NCBI RefSeq assembly: GCF_023343835.1
Contig: NC_064447.1
Location: 2,356,001 to 2,420,000 of the forward strand
DNA: 64,000 nucleotides
DNA from: Lagopus muta
Taxonomy: Eukaryota; Chordata; Aves; Galliformes; Phasianidae
Direction of reading: 5' to 3'
The number at the start of each line of letters is the position of its first letter. Within the stretch, counting starts at the first letter, position 1. The notes beneath the pieces are model-generated. The model did no database searches. It worked only from the letters and a program-made list of their open reading frames with translations, and had not been told where the DNA came from. Positions 48,509 to 60,700 of the stretch are shown here, in pieces. The position numbers were made by a program, and so were the translations under genes.

Positions 48509-48570
48509 CGATGGATGGATGGACGGACAGGTGGATGGACAGGCAGACAGATGGACAGATGGATAGGTGG
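48509..48570. repeat. (GGAT/GGAC)n imperfect tetranucleotide repeat
   Basis: Repeated GATG, GGAC and CAGA units (ATGGATGGATGGACGGACAG and so on) for about 60 nt. Confidence 0.8.
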
Positions 48571-51500
48571 AGCTCCAGTCAGGGAGAAGGGAATGGAGCA
48601 GGGATGGATGCAGAGCAGGCACCGCAGCCCCAAACACCTCCAGGGACGGGTGCTCACATACACACACAGCTCAGCTCTCTCTCCTGGGGCTGCACCTCCT
48701 CGCACAGAGCTTCTTCCTGCTGCCCATCAGCACTCCCCTCACAGAAGCATCCATCACCTCCAGCCTTGCACCTGCCCGGCCGCCCAGCTCCCAGTGCTGG
48801 CTAACAGTGAGCTGTGTTGTCCGCATTCCCTCCTTCCAGCTCCTCTGGGCTGGAGAGGTGCAGCTCCCACAGCCCTGTGGGACTGGCCTGGCTGTGCCAC
48901 AACCCAGGGTCTCCTGAGGAGCCTTTCCCAGGAGCACAGAGCGGAGTGCAGCAGTGCCACACCAGGCACGAGGCAGGGATGGGAGAGACGAGGCCAGGTT
49001 GGGTCCATGGGCTGCGCCTCACATCCAGACAGGCTTCAAGACAGCGAGGTGTTGGCTGATGGGCTGTGCAGGACGAGCACCGCTGTGCGGCCAGGATGGA
49101 GGAAGGATGGAGGGCCTGCGCTTCCTGCTGCCCACCCAGCGAAGTCTGCCAGCTACAGCAGCTCAGCCCAGAGCAGCAGCACACGGAGCAGCACAGGACG
49201 CAGCCCCCGGCCCCATCCGTGTGCCCAGCAGGGCGCTGGGCTGCGCTCAGGCTCAGGGAGCAGCGGTGCCATCGGCTCGTGGCCCTGCCAGCCCTGGGCT
49301 CGGTGCGCCCCAGTTCCGGCAGCTGAAGGAGCTCAGAGCCGATATCTCTACCAGAGCCTCAACTGCTTTAATTACCCACATCTGAGTCATCCCCAGCTCT
49401 GCTTTATCAAAGCTCGCAGCCCTGCAGACAAATCGCCCTTTGTGCTCCTCCAGTCCCTGTCCACGGGGAATTGCCAAGTGCCAATTAACCAGCAGCTCCT
49501 GCTGCAGCGATGCCGCGGGGAGATGAGATGAAGAGGGGCTGCTGCCCGCTCCGTGGCCTCAGCCTGGGTCGGTGGGGGAGGCGGCAGCTCCAGGATGCTG
49601 CAGGTCTGCGCCGTGCCACGTCCCCGTGGTGTCCTGCATCCTCCAGTGCCCCCGGATGGATGGATGTAGCCGGCAGGTGAAGGCAATGATGTGACCAGCG
49701 TGTGCCTCCAGGGCCAGCGTGTGCTCCTTCACCTCTGCTGACAGTGCAACGTGAATTGGGCAGCAAGGATGACCTAAAACTGTGCAGATGCTGCTGCAAG
49801 CAGCAGAGCGATGGCACAGCTGTGCTGCAGGGTCAGAGCTGGGCAGGGAGCTCTGCTCTGCTCCCTCGGAGCTCTGGGAGGGGCTGGGGCAGGAACTGCT
49901 TTCTGGAGGGTGAATAATGTAAATATTACAAAAAAACCAACATCATTCCGGCCCAAATCCAATCCCCATATTCAGTGTTTCAATGCCAGGTGGCACCTGC
50001 TTGCAGAGCTGCTTCATTCAGCTGAGTTACAGTGGAGAGGGGACGTGAAAGTGGAACATCTGAACGCTGCACTCCGGTTGCTCATTAATTTTGAGTTCTT
50101 CCTTGTTGTTTGCACTCACGATGGCACTGGGCATCACCTAAAGCCACAAACCAGGCCTGGTGCACGGGGACATCAGCTTTGTGGGAATAGATAGGATGGA
50201 AGGAGACAAGGTGAGAGCTCTGCTTCCCCACAGCCGGTGCAGGGTGGGGAGGGGACACGGCCCTGCAGGGCCCGAAGGAGTTAACAGCGAGTGCCACCTC
50301 CTGTATGTTATCTCCTCCATTGAGGCAGCTCCATGCTGGCAGCGGAACAATGCCAAATTCTGATGAGCTCTGGTTTTCCAGCTAGAGGGGAGGCACGGGA
50401 GGGTGGGGAATTAATGCTATTCTGCATAATTTTTAATCTAAATTCCATTTCTTTTCTTTTCTTTCTCTAGGAAGCAAACAATCTAGGGGGTTTTGTACTC
50501 AATTCCTTGCTTTCATAAGCTAAATGGATTGTTTGCAAGTAGGAGCCAGCTGCAAAGCTGGCAATCTCCAATCGGATCTGCCTTTCTCCTCATTCCAGCC
50601 ATCCTTAATTCACTCCTCAGCTCTGAGGAGCAGATCCTGGTGGCCCTGGGGCAGTTTGCAGGAAGGATGGCTGAGCTGCAGCTGTTTGTGGCACTGGGCA
50701 GCAGGATGGGGCCCTGCAGCTCTCCAGAGAGCAGAGGGGTGCTCAGGAACGGCTGCTGAGCCCACGATGGGATGCTGGCATTTTGGAAATACTGGAGGAT
50801 GATGTTTTCCCTGCTCTGTGCATCCTGCCGAGCCTCATTAGCTGGGTGTTACAATAAGGACTGAGGATGCTCCCAAAGCACCCAGTGCTGCCCCATTTCT
50901 GTTGTGGTGCCCGAGGCGTGAGGCAGTTTCATGACTGGGAAACTGAGGCACGGCTCCCACTGTGTTTGCAGATGGGGTTTACCTCAGCATCCTTTTCATT
51001 CTCATTTGTTTCAAAGCCGTGTGTGGCTCGCAGGCACAACAGAAGCGCGCTGGAGTGCAGCAAGATGACCTACTTACTGAGCTGCAGGAGCTGCAAAGGC
51101 CTTGGGTCACAGCGGCTCCTGGGACCCCAAGGGATGGGGACAGCTGGCACACAGAGCCCACAGCTTCTCTCCAGGGGATGCACGGCCCCAGCAGGCAGCC
51201 TGGGCAGCTGGGTGGGCACACAGCTGGCAGCAGGGCCAGGGAGCAGGGACACGTGAATGCTGGGCTGCCCAGCTTCCAGCCTCCCTCAACGCTCAGCTCC
51301 CAGGGGAGCCCATCTCCCTCCTTTTATCTGCATGCCATTTACTGGGGTTCTGTCTTCAGTTCAAAGGCCACGGTAGCATCAGAACATGGAGTCTCGATAT
51401 GCTCAAGAGTGAGACAGCAGAGAACCTCTGCCCCCGTGTTTAACTCCTGATTTTTACCCCAGTCCGATGAATCCTCCGTGAACACAAGCAGATCATGAAT

Positions 51501-51594
51501 GCACTCCATTAGAAATTATGCTGCAGTTCAGGAGGATTTGTTCCTGGGCGCTGATCCTTCACCACGCTCATTCATCTAACAGGATGCTTCAGAA

Positions 51595-51600
51595 TTTATT
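51595..51600 (-). terminator. poly(A) signal AATAAA of the NDK-like gene
   Basis: TTTATT on the plus strand is AATAAA on the minus strand, 118 nt after the TAG stop of the NDK-like gene. A 3'UTR of about 140 nt would be short but reasonable. Confidence 0.6.
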
Positions 51601-51717
51601 ATAATGACAAACAGGAGCTGGCGCTCCTGGAGGCTGGAAGCAGCTTTGTGCCCACCTGCACAGACACCCCCTGCAATATCACTGGCCTATGGGCTACCTG
51701 GGGGCTGTGACCAGCAG

Positions 51718-51795
51718 CTAGCAGCTCTGGGATTCAATGCGGAAGCTGCTGTCAGATGTCAGGGAGTCAAAAAGACAACAGAGCAGCTCTTCAGC
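51718..51795 (-). CDS. NDK-like gene, terminal exon
   Basis: Acceptor TCTCCTCAG, then GCT GAA GAG to TAG (25 codons plus stop). It encodes AEELLCCLFDSLTSDSSFRI, then ESQSC. The first residues complete the last NDK helix begun in the preceding exon, which supports the join. Confidence 0.78.
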   Translation of the reverse strand, partial: AEELLCCLFDSLTSDSSFRIESQSC

Positions 51796-54700
51796 CTGAG
51801 GAGACAAGAAGGAAAAGGAGAGCTGTGAATTTTGTGCATTGCAAAGAAACTCCCTGCAGACCCCTTCCCACCCAAGCTGTCCTATGGTTCTGTGATTCCC
51901 CCACGGGGTGTTACCTCCTCTCTTCTGCCCTTCTAATGGTGGTAGGTCCCACCCCACAGCCCCATCCCCAGCTGCACGCAGGGAGAAGCTCTCCCAGGTA
52001 CAGCTGTAACAGTCTCCATCTGGAAATCTGAATTCTCATCCTATTTCCTATTCCCAGATCACAATGGGAGTCGGTATGAAGTTCCTTTTCTCTCCCATGG
52101 CGTGGCTCCACCAGTGAACACCACTCAGACCGTGAGGATTTGCAATCTGTGCTCACTTAACCCTCTGAACTTTGCCTGATATCATGGTGTTGCTCATTAG
52201 CTGTAACCTGGAAAGCCTGGCTGACATTTCATAAACTCGTTAGCAAGAGATCAGAGGATCAAACACAGCTTCTAGGGACATCTTTTGAGCTGCAGCCATT
52301 CCCAGGTGCACAGACCTGGCTCTGTGATTTCCAAACCCACTGTGGACCTGGGAGCAAAAGGGTCCTTTGAAGAGATCCAGGGCTCACTGCTGTGCTTCCT
52401 GCAGCCCCAGGGAGAAGCCCTGCAGCCTGCACTGCCCCAGGAATGGCTCAGTCTGAGCTCTGCCCCTCTGCCAGCTGGGCTGCTCCTCCAGAGCCACACA
52501 ACCCAACTGACATTTTCTTTTAAAATCCGACCCCTCTGGATAAGCTTCATTCACCACAGGGACACAAAAGGTCCATCTATTCCATAACCATCTCTACTTG
52601 CCTGTTTCTCATTTTGAGGATAGAGGAGATGCTGCGCCACGTCCAGCACCGACTGCTTCTGCCAACGCACACTGGGGGTAAAGACAAAGGGAAGGCAGAG
52701 TTATTTTGCCATCTAAGCTGTTGAAACTGCTGATGACCCAGCTTTAGGCAGGGCTACGCTCAGTGCCAGCAGCTCTGGCCGCGTGCATCTGTTACTGAAC
52801 TTCTTTACACAGCTAAATCCTGGGTTTTACAAAGCTTTGTATAAATGGATTTGGATTCTTAAAATATAAGCCTCCAAACAAACAGTAATGACCCGTTGCA
52901 TAATGGGGTCTGTGGGGCAGTGGGAATACGCACACATCCAGATATGCCAGGTCTGTGCAAGGGCCTTTTGCTCACCAAAGACCACCAATGTGTTTTCCCA
53001 GGCACTGAAGGCTTCCCGTGCTGCCCCTCACAGCAGGGCGGACTGCACTGCTCACCTCGTGCTTTGGTCCCCTTTAAATCACATGAATTGACCACAAGAC
53101 ATATTAGAGACATCTCAAGGCACGACACAAAGCTCAAAATTGCTTTCCTAGCCAACCCCATGCACGGGCAGAGCCTTCAGCCCCTGGAAGTGCTTCCAGC
53201 TCCCTGCCCCCACACCCAGCTCCTGCACTCGGCAACAGTTTTCCCTCCAGTGGTTTCCATCAGCCCCAGGATTTCACATCCTGCACGTTCCTCTTTTGAT
53301 TTCTAAACCTCCTTTCCCTCCAAAGCCTCCCAGAGACGAGCCTCCTATAGGGATAACATCGCTCCCTGCTAACAGCAATTAACACTTGGTAAGAACGTTT
53401 CAGCAGACAGCACAACATCCAGCTAAGTTCCTCTGCACTTGGAGCTGGCTCTGATTGCCTGCACTCTGATTTTCTTCCCCTGCAGCCAGGGTTTAGGTGT
53501 GCTTCAGGCCAGCATTGCTGATGGAGCTCAGCACAACGCAAGCCAGCTGAATTCCTGGGGACCCTACACAACACAGGTGGGTCCCAGCAATCTTACCAGC
53601 ACCTGGAAGTGCTTTATGAGAGCTCAGACAACCACAAAGGAGTAATTTCTACTGTGGTCACTATAAAACAGCATCTCTTATTAAGGCGACTACATGTGGT
53701 TTGCCACGCACACCAAGCAGAGCCTTTCTCCAAGTTGTTGCTTTGAGCCTGCTTGTAAATTCTTCCCTCTGCCACCCTGCAGCTAGGAAATCTGGCTTTA
53801 AAAACAAGTTATGACAGGGGAAATTCAAATGCTTTCTAATGGAGACCTAGGCATCTGAGTGCTGGCAGAACTAGAAAGGCAACTCTCCCATCTGTTTTCC
53901 TTGTCTGTAGGTAGGATTGCGTCACTTCCTCCCCCAGGATCTGCCCTGGTCCCACTGTTCCAAGGCTGTGGTTCCCTTCCCCTCACCTCTTCCGAACACC
54001 TGACTCCACTGCTCTGCAAATTGCCCTTGGCATCCTCCTACATCTCACTCTGGCTCCGCTCTTTGCGGTCAACCAAGCTCACAGACTGCTTTTGTGCCCC
54101 CACCTGTGTAAGTTGTCCCCTCCTGTGTTCTTCCTGCACTTTGGTGCGGAAAGAATCCCTTCACAGACACCCAGAGAATGGGCAGAGTGCACAGGGTGGG
54201 TGCTGCTGCTGCTGAACACCACCACACAGTTATGAGAGCCTGCAGCTGCCCTTAAGGAACTGCTCCTCCGAGTGTTCTCTTCACGTGCCACAGACAGAGC
54301 TGGCACAGCAGAGCTCCAGCAGGCTCAGAACAAGCAGCTGCACTAGCCAAGCCTGCTTTGTTCCTTCAGCACCTGATTCCTTCTCATCACAGCCCTGCTC
54401 TGCCCTCACATCCCCACGGATGGCCGTGTCTCTCCCTATGGCACAGTGCCTAAGTGACGTGGCTCAGCTGTGAACCGGATCCCAGGGCAGGAAAATAACC
54501 TCCCTCACTGCAGTGCTTCAGCAGCGCAGCAGAGCCAGGGCAGGTACTGGGATCCTGGGCCACAGCAGTGATACAGATACGTGGTGATGTACTCAGTGCA
54601 GGAGAGGTCACGTGGCTCCTGCTGATGGAGGCATAAGTGCAATTAACCTCAGATGTTACTCTGAAATGTTTATAAACTAGGCAGTGAAGATGCCTTAGCA

Positions 54701-57700
54701 TGAAGTGTCCTTGTGAGACACCGCTTCAGTCAGGTTGGCTCGCAGAGACGTTTGTAAAGCTGACTTTAAGCCATCTGATGGCTAACGGTGGAGCAGGGCA
54801 CTGCTGGCTGGAGCTGATCTAGCCAAGGATCTGTGCCTCTCCACCTCCCAGCCCTGTGCAACACCCCGCTGCCCCTCCCTTCCACCAGCACCATCCAGAA
54901 CAAAGAGTATTTTTGTAGAACTGGTTTCAAATGGTTGCACGAGTTCTGGCAGCAGGGCTGATGGCAGAGCAGCTCCTGCCCCGTGGGGGTGCCTCCAGGA
55001 TGCACGCACACATCAACAGGCCAAGGTAAACCTACAGCAGGCAGAAGTGCTGTGCTGCAGGTCGCACCCAGACTCCGACAGCAAAACAAAGAGGGGGGGG
55101 ATGCTGTGCTGCCTCCTGGCCCCACTGACAGCCCTCTCCTAGAACCTCCCCAGCAGTGATCTCTGGGGCTCCTGGAGGCTCTCTTCGTTCCTAAATACCA
55201 CCCCCTGTGCATGGAAACTTTCCCTCTGGGAAGCAGTGGGTTAATTGGCCTGATAATCAGCCTGCTTCACTAATCAGTCCCTGTAGAGGAGTTCTGTTTG
55301 TTTTATCAGGCTCATAAATCCAGCGTTTCTGGTGATTTATTCACGAGGCTGATTTCTGATTTTGCTCTCTGGCGTTTATTTTAAACAATTTTTTTTTCTT
55401 CATAGCAAACAGAATCTGCTAAGATATTTCTCCTAGGAATTATATCGATTCAGCAGGTCTATTCCCAACGTGAGCCCTTATCTCAGAGAATTCCCTGCAT
55501 TTTGGAACCATGCTGCCAAGCCTTACAGACACTCTGAGCCCTTAACAAAGCATACACCTCACTATCTAGCATCCTGAGCGTGACTTCAGCCTAAGGAGCA
55601 CTCTGACGTGTCGGTACGTTGAAAACAACATGACTTAAAACAATCATAGAATCATTGAGGCTGGAAAGATAACTAGGACCACTCAGCCCAACCATCCCTT
55701 GTGCCTGTGACGTGCCCTCCTTCAGAGGAACACGTTGCCTTTGAGTGGCACTGAACACTGTGGGAGTCCAAACCACAAGTGAATTACAGAGCAGCCAGCT
55801 GTCCTGGTTTGGATCACACGCCCTCTGGTAGAGAAATGAGGCAGTGGTGAAAAAGTGCTGTTAAAGTGTTATTGTACCTCACTTACCTGTCCAGCAGGGA
55901 GTCGAAGCCAATGACTGCGCTGTCTCGCTCTGCTGCTACCACCAGGCACAAACCATCCATTAAGAGGGAGCACTGAGAGAGAGAAGAGCACAGCCTTGGT
56001 TTGCTTTCTGCTTAGATAAGGCTGTAAGCCTCACTGATGAGCTGCTGACAGCAGAGATAACTGCTGTGTGAGGGGAGGAAGGAGAGCAGCAGAGGCTCAC
56101 GCTGAAGGAGTATCACGTCTGAACTGGCGGTTCACCCCTTCCTATGGCATGCTGTTATTGCTGCTCTCTCCTCTCAGAGTGAAAATAAGCTGGGTCTTGG
56201 GTGTGATACTCAGTCACTAATTCTGCTGGAAGCAGGAACGTGGACATAACTGCAAATGCCTGAGACACCGCAGCAGAATCACTCCTCACTTGGAGGAGCC
56301 CATCGCCCTGCTGGCAAGGGAAAGCAGATGCTGTAAACGTTTGCCTTTGGCTCAGCAGTGCCAGTCCCTGGTGGATGCACGCCAGCTCTGCCCACAGCCA
56401 TTCATCTCTGACAGGAGGACGTGTTTGCATGGCCAGCAGGGGAGCAGGGCCGTGCTGCCCTCTCCTTCCCACGCACCCCTGGGCTTTGTCCTTCCTGGAG
56501 AGATGTGCGCAGGGACGGCATCCTCGGGGGAGCTGCAGGGGGAGAAAGCAGTGCTCAGACTAATTGGATGCTGGATGTAATTGCTATTCTGTACAGATGT
56601 ACTTCAAAGGGATGCTGTCAGTTTCAAAAATCACAACCTGAAAAGATCTAACCTGCTTTATTATAGGTTGCACCTAAGACACTCATAAGTACTGATGGGC
56701 TGGAAACTGAAATGATTTTATTTCTTCACTGGAGCTGCTGCATGCCTCTGACAGCCCTTTGTTGATTGCTACTGCCAGTTTAAGTAGCTCCCCCTGTTGA
56801 TTACTGTCTGCTCCTGACAATGTTTTCTTGCACATTCCCCCTTACTGCTTTGCTCTAGCAAGGTTCCTGGAATGGTGGGTTTATCTTATACCAAGCATAA
56901 AGAGAAAAACAGCTGTAAAGCAAAGTACTGGCTCGCCCCAGAAGCAAACCTTGTGCTTACACCCCGTGAGCACTTGCTTAAACCCCATGCTGGACTGCAG
57001 TGCGAGTTGTCATCACCAGCAGAACGAGAGATGAAATGAAATCTCTGCCCAGAACTCCAGGGCACCATCCAAAAAGCAGAAGGGTTATTTAGCATCGTAG
57101 AGGAGGATTAATGGAGTGTGATTACAGAAAAGGAAATAGAAACTGTATTTATCGGGAAGAACAAGACAAGATACAACAGCAGAACATACATAACAGCAGC
57201 AACTGTGCACTGTGAGGTGAATGGAAGAAAATGTCTAAAGGGGATTTAGCATTCACAGTAAGGTTATGTTTGCACATCACGATGTCAAGTTCAGGTGTCT
57301 GTGAGTTAATGGAGATACAGGAACACAAAGTAGGGAGAAGCTGGCAAGGCACACTGCCCAAATTACTTACTAGTGCATAAGAGATCAGATTGCAGTGCTG
57401 TGCTAAAGCTGGTTTACCCAGAGCTAGAACAGCACTGCATCAAATGGCTCTTCTTCCACGGGGAAGGAAGCAAAGCGTAAATCCAGACTCCATACCTTTG
57501 CTGCCACCCCGCACTTGGCTCTGCTCAGTATCTCTGAGATGCAGTGAGCCTGTGGTGCATCCAGCACAGTGAGGCGCACTCCAGTCACCGTGAAACCTTT
57601 GCCAGTGAGCTGATGGAGCAGTTCAACATAAGGGGGGTCTGAGCCCCGGAGGATTATCGCCGGCAGGATGAGGCAGGTGGTTTGGCAGAGGTTACCGAGC

Positions 57701-60700
57701 AGCGGCCGATCTGATGGGAAAAGATGAAAACACAGCAGATGCTTTACATCGACCCCCTTCCACTGCTAACCCTCACCACCACAAACACGTAAGCAGGAGA
57801 CCAGAGGCATTATTATGTCATTTGGGATGTTTGCAGGTGTGGCTGCTCATCCCAAAATGCTGTGTGCCTGCGTGTATCTGGAGATCACCAGGCAGCAGGA
57901 GTGACCCCATTCCAGGAGTCAGGCAAGGACAGCTGTGGGTTTGCTATGGGAGGTGTTATTCCACTTACTTTCTCCCAAGCAAAGAAATCTGTTAATCCAG
58001 CTGCTTTCATAATCCAAAATGTAATTCTCAGCAACATACATAAGATTTAATGCACTTCATATTTTCCCCACGATAAATCTGTCTGTCCGTTAGGCTTTGT
58101 GATCATTATTTGCCAAAAGGAGACGTTTCCTCGTGTGCAAGAGCTACCTCTAGCGTCCAAGAGGAGGCCACGAAGTGAATGATGTGTCTGGCTTGCTGGC
58201 AGCACTCACTGTATTGTGCCTGACAGCCCAGGCATCACGTGTGCTTGCTTTTCCAGGACAGCAGCTCTTTGAAAAACATTTTCTGAGACACAAACACATC
58301 AGGGCTGTACACTGGTTTCCTTTTCACTCTGCTCAGAAATCTTCAAAGCAAAGAGATTCTCACAAAGCAGGAAATTGAGGGCACATACTTTGAGATTTGC
58401 TTCCCAGATTCAGCCATACAGAGCCTGCAGAACACTCACGCTATTTCCACAAGCAGCTCTGCAGTGTTATTATTACTCTTGTTTCAGGGTTCATACACTG
58501 GCTTAGGAATGGCAGAAATGTTGCAAGATAGACCTCAGCCCAGCCAACAGTTTAGTCTTAAACCTTCACACAGCCAACCTCTGATGTATCAGCGTGGAGC
58601 ACAAGAAAAGGAGGAGATATGGCCTGACTCAGGTGAGGATCGTTTGCCAGGATCATGAAGTATGTGCAGGGCACAGCCCAGAGCCAACAGAAGGCAATGG
58701 AAAGAACCTACTGATAATTCCTCCTTCAGAGGACACAATTCCAAACACTTTTGCTCCCTGTAAATACCACAGGGATACTTTGCCTGGTCACCACTTTGGT
58801 ATAAAGGCTTGGGATCAGCCCACAGGATCCCAACACGGAAGCATCTATATAAGAGTTACATCTCCTGGCAATAAAAGGCAGAGCATCACAACCTGCATCG
58901 TATTCACACCTATCAAGAACAGTCAGCAGAAAAGAACCAGAGAAACTACCAACATCTGAGGGAGCTGACAGGCCTGCTGCTGAGGTTCTGACTCAAAAAC
59001 AAACTCAGACCAGCAGTAACTGGAAGTTCTTTTTAGCTGGCAGACATCCAGCAGCTTGTGGGAACCCAACGAGATCTCAGACCCACTCCCAAGAGATGGA
59101 ATCCCATGCTGCCAAAAGCACTCCATGCACAAACTGCTGCTTATTTACAGCCAGAACAAAAGGTCTCCCTGTCGCTCATCACTGCGGTGCCTTGGTCGCT
59201 CCTGAGCTTTGAATGGACACACAAACCACTGTGGCAAAACACACAGTAATAGTTCAGCTGTTGCTTATGTTATCTGTGCTGACAGTGCTTTTTCTTCTGC
59301 TGGTGACAAGATCAGCACTTCTCATCAGCCCTATGTTTAAACCCATAAAAGAAGTGGTGACAGAAAGGCCCAGCAGGCAAAGAGTTAACTGGCTGGACTC
59401 CACCAGAGCTGTTCGTTGTAGCTCAGAGTTGTCGCTCCCTTCTGAAAGGACGTCAATACCAAATCTTGCTGCCACCAGATGGTTTGTCTTGCCATCCAAT
59501 TAATCAACAACAGCCTCAATCTACAACAAGAGTTATGCATTTCCTTACCAAGATCGCGTGGTTGCCCAGAGCCCAGTAAACTGAGCTTCCCTCCTGTTCC
59601 ACCTTTTATGATTTTGCGCTGCTTGCTGATTTCCACACTGACTATGGGGTCACATTTCAGGTTATAGATCTGCAGGAAGCAAGAAGGGGAGGGGAGGGAG
59701 AGAGAGAGAGGCAAGTCATGTGAGCACTGCCACCTAATCAGGAAGGACAGCACTTCTCAAGTATTGATTCAGACAAGCTGTGAAGGTTTTGTTGGTGCTG
59801 TGTGCTCCTGTAATTACCAGCCTAGAAAACACCTGGTTGTCTGGAGATAAAAGAACATTTTGCATGCATTCTTTCTTATTGGGACTTAACTAAGTGTGGT
59901 ATCTTGCATCCAGACATCTTTCTAAGGTCTCCATTCCCAGCTCTTCAAGGCCAGAAACTCAAGGACCCCAAGTCTTTACCCAGTGTCTAAGTAGTGTGTA
60001 GCAGCTCCCTTCTGTCATGGAACAAATTGTCACAGCCATGCGTCCCAGGACAGTGCAGTCCTGATATTCTAGACTGAGTCACAGAGGAAGGATGGCCACA
60101 TCGTGGAGCTCTTCAAAGGGGGAACTGCTACTTGATCCCATCCCTTTGTGGGCAAACCTCAGCACTTCAGACTCTCTGATTTTGAGAAGAAGCCGAGCAG
60201 AGTGGTCAACTAGTGATTAGCTAGTACAAAACTAGCTGAAGAGGAAAGACCGACCATTTCATTTTAGCCATTGGCAAATTAGGGTACTTCAAAGCAGAGA
60301 CCAGCATCTACACTGCGTGAAGGGCCAGAAGAGCAGAGCTGGCTGTACAAGTGCTGGTAGGCTTCTCGGCACTGCCAACAATACAGGAGGCAAGAATCTG
60401 GGGCTTTATGCCTTCAACAGGCAGGGGAAGATGTGGGCATCCAGCAGCAAACTGTGCCTGTGACTTACAGCAAGGAGAGTCCAATTGGAGACAGCTCTGT
60501 CTTTACAGTGCTGTGAGTTGGTACCTCTGTTGGCAGGTTATGTGGGCCAGTACCCTTCTCACACCATGGGGCAGTGCTGCACACCAGGAGCATGTGCACA
60601 CACGGGATACGTTCAGCAGCCAGCGAGTCCTTTTATTAGCTGTCTCACTTCATCTCAGTTGCTGAACGCTACATGTGAAAAGCTGGTAACAATCAGCCTG

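Larger units (their letters stand above)
46036..51594. other. SBK1 / NDK-like intergenic region
   Basis: About 5.5 kb between convergent 3' ends. It holds a CCCAT microsatellite, a GGAT/GGAC repeat and AT-rich islands at 46.2, 49.3-49.5 and 50.4-50.5 kb. No conserved coding exon is recognised; open frames are chance frames or repeat-derived. Confidence 0.6.
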
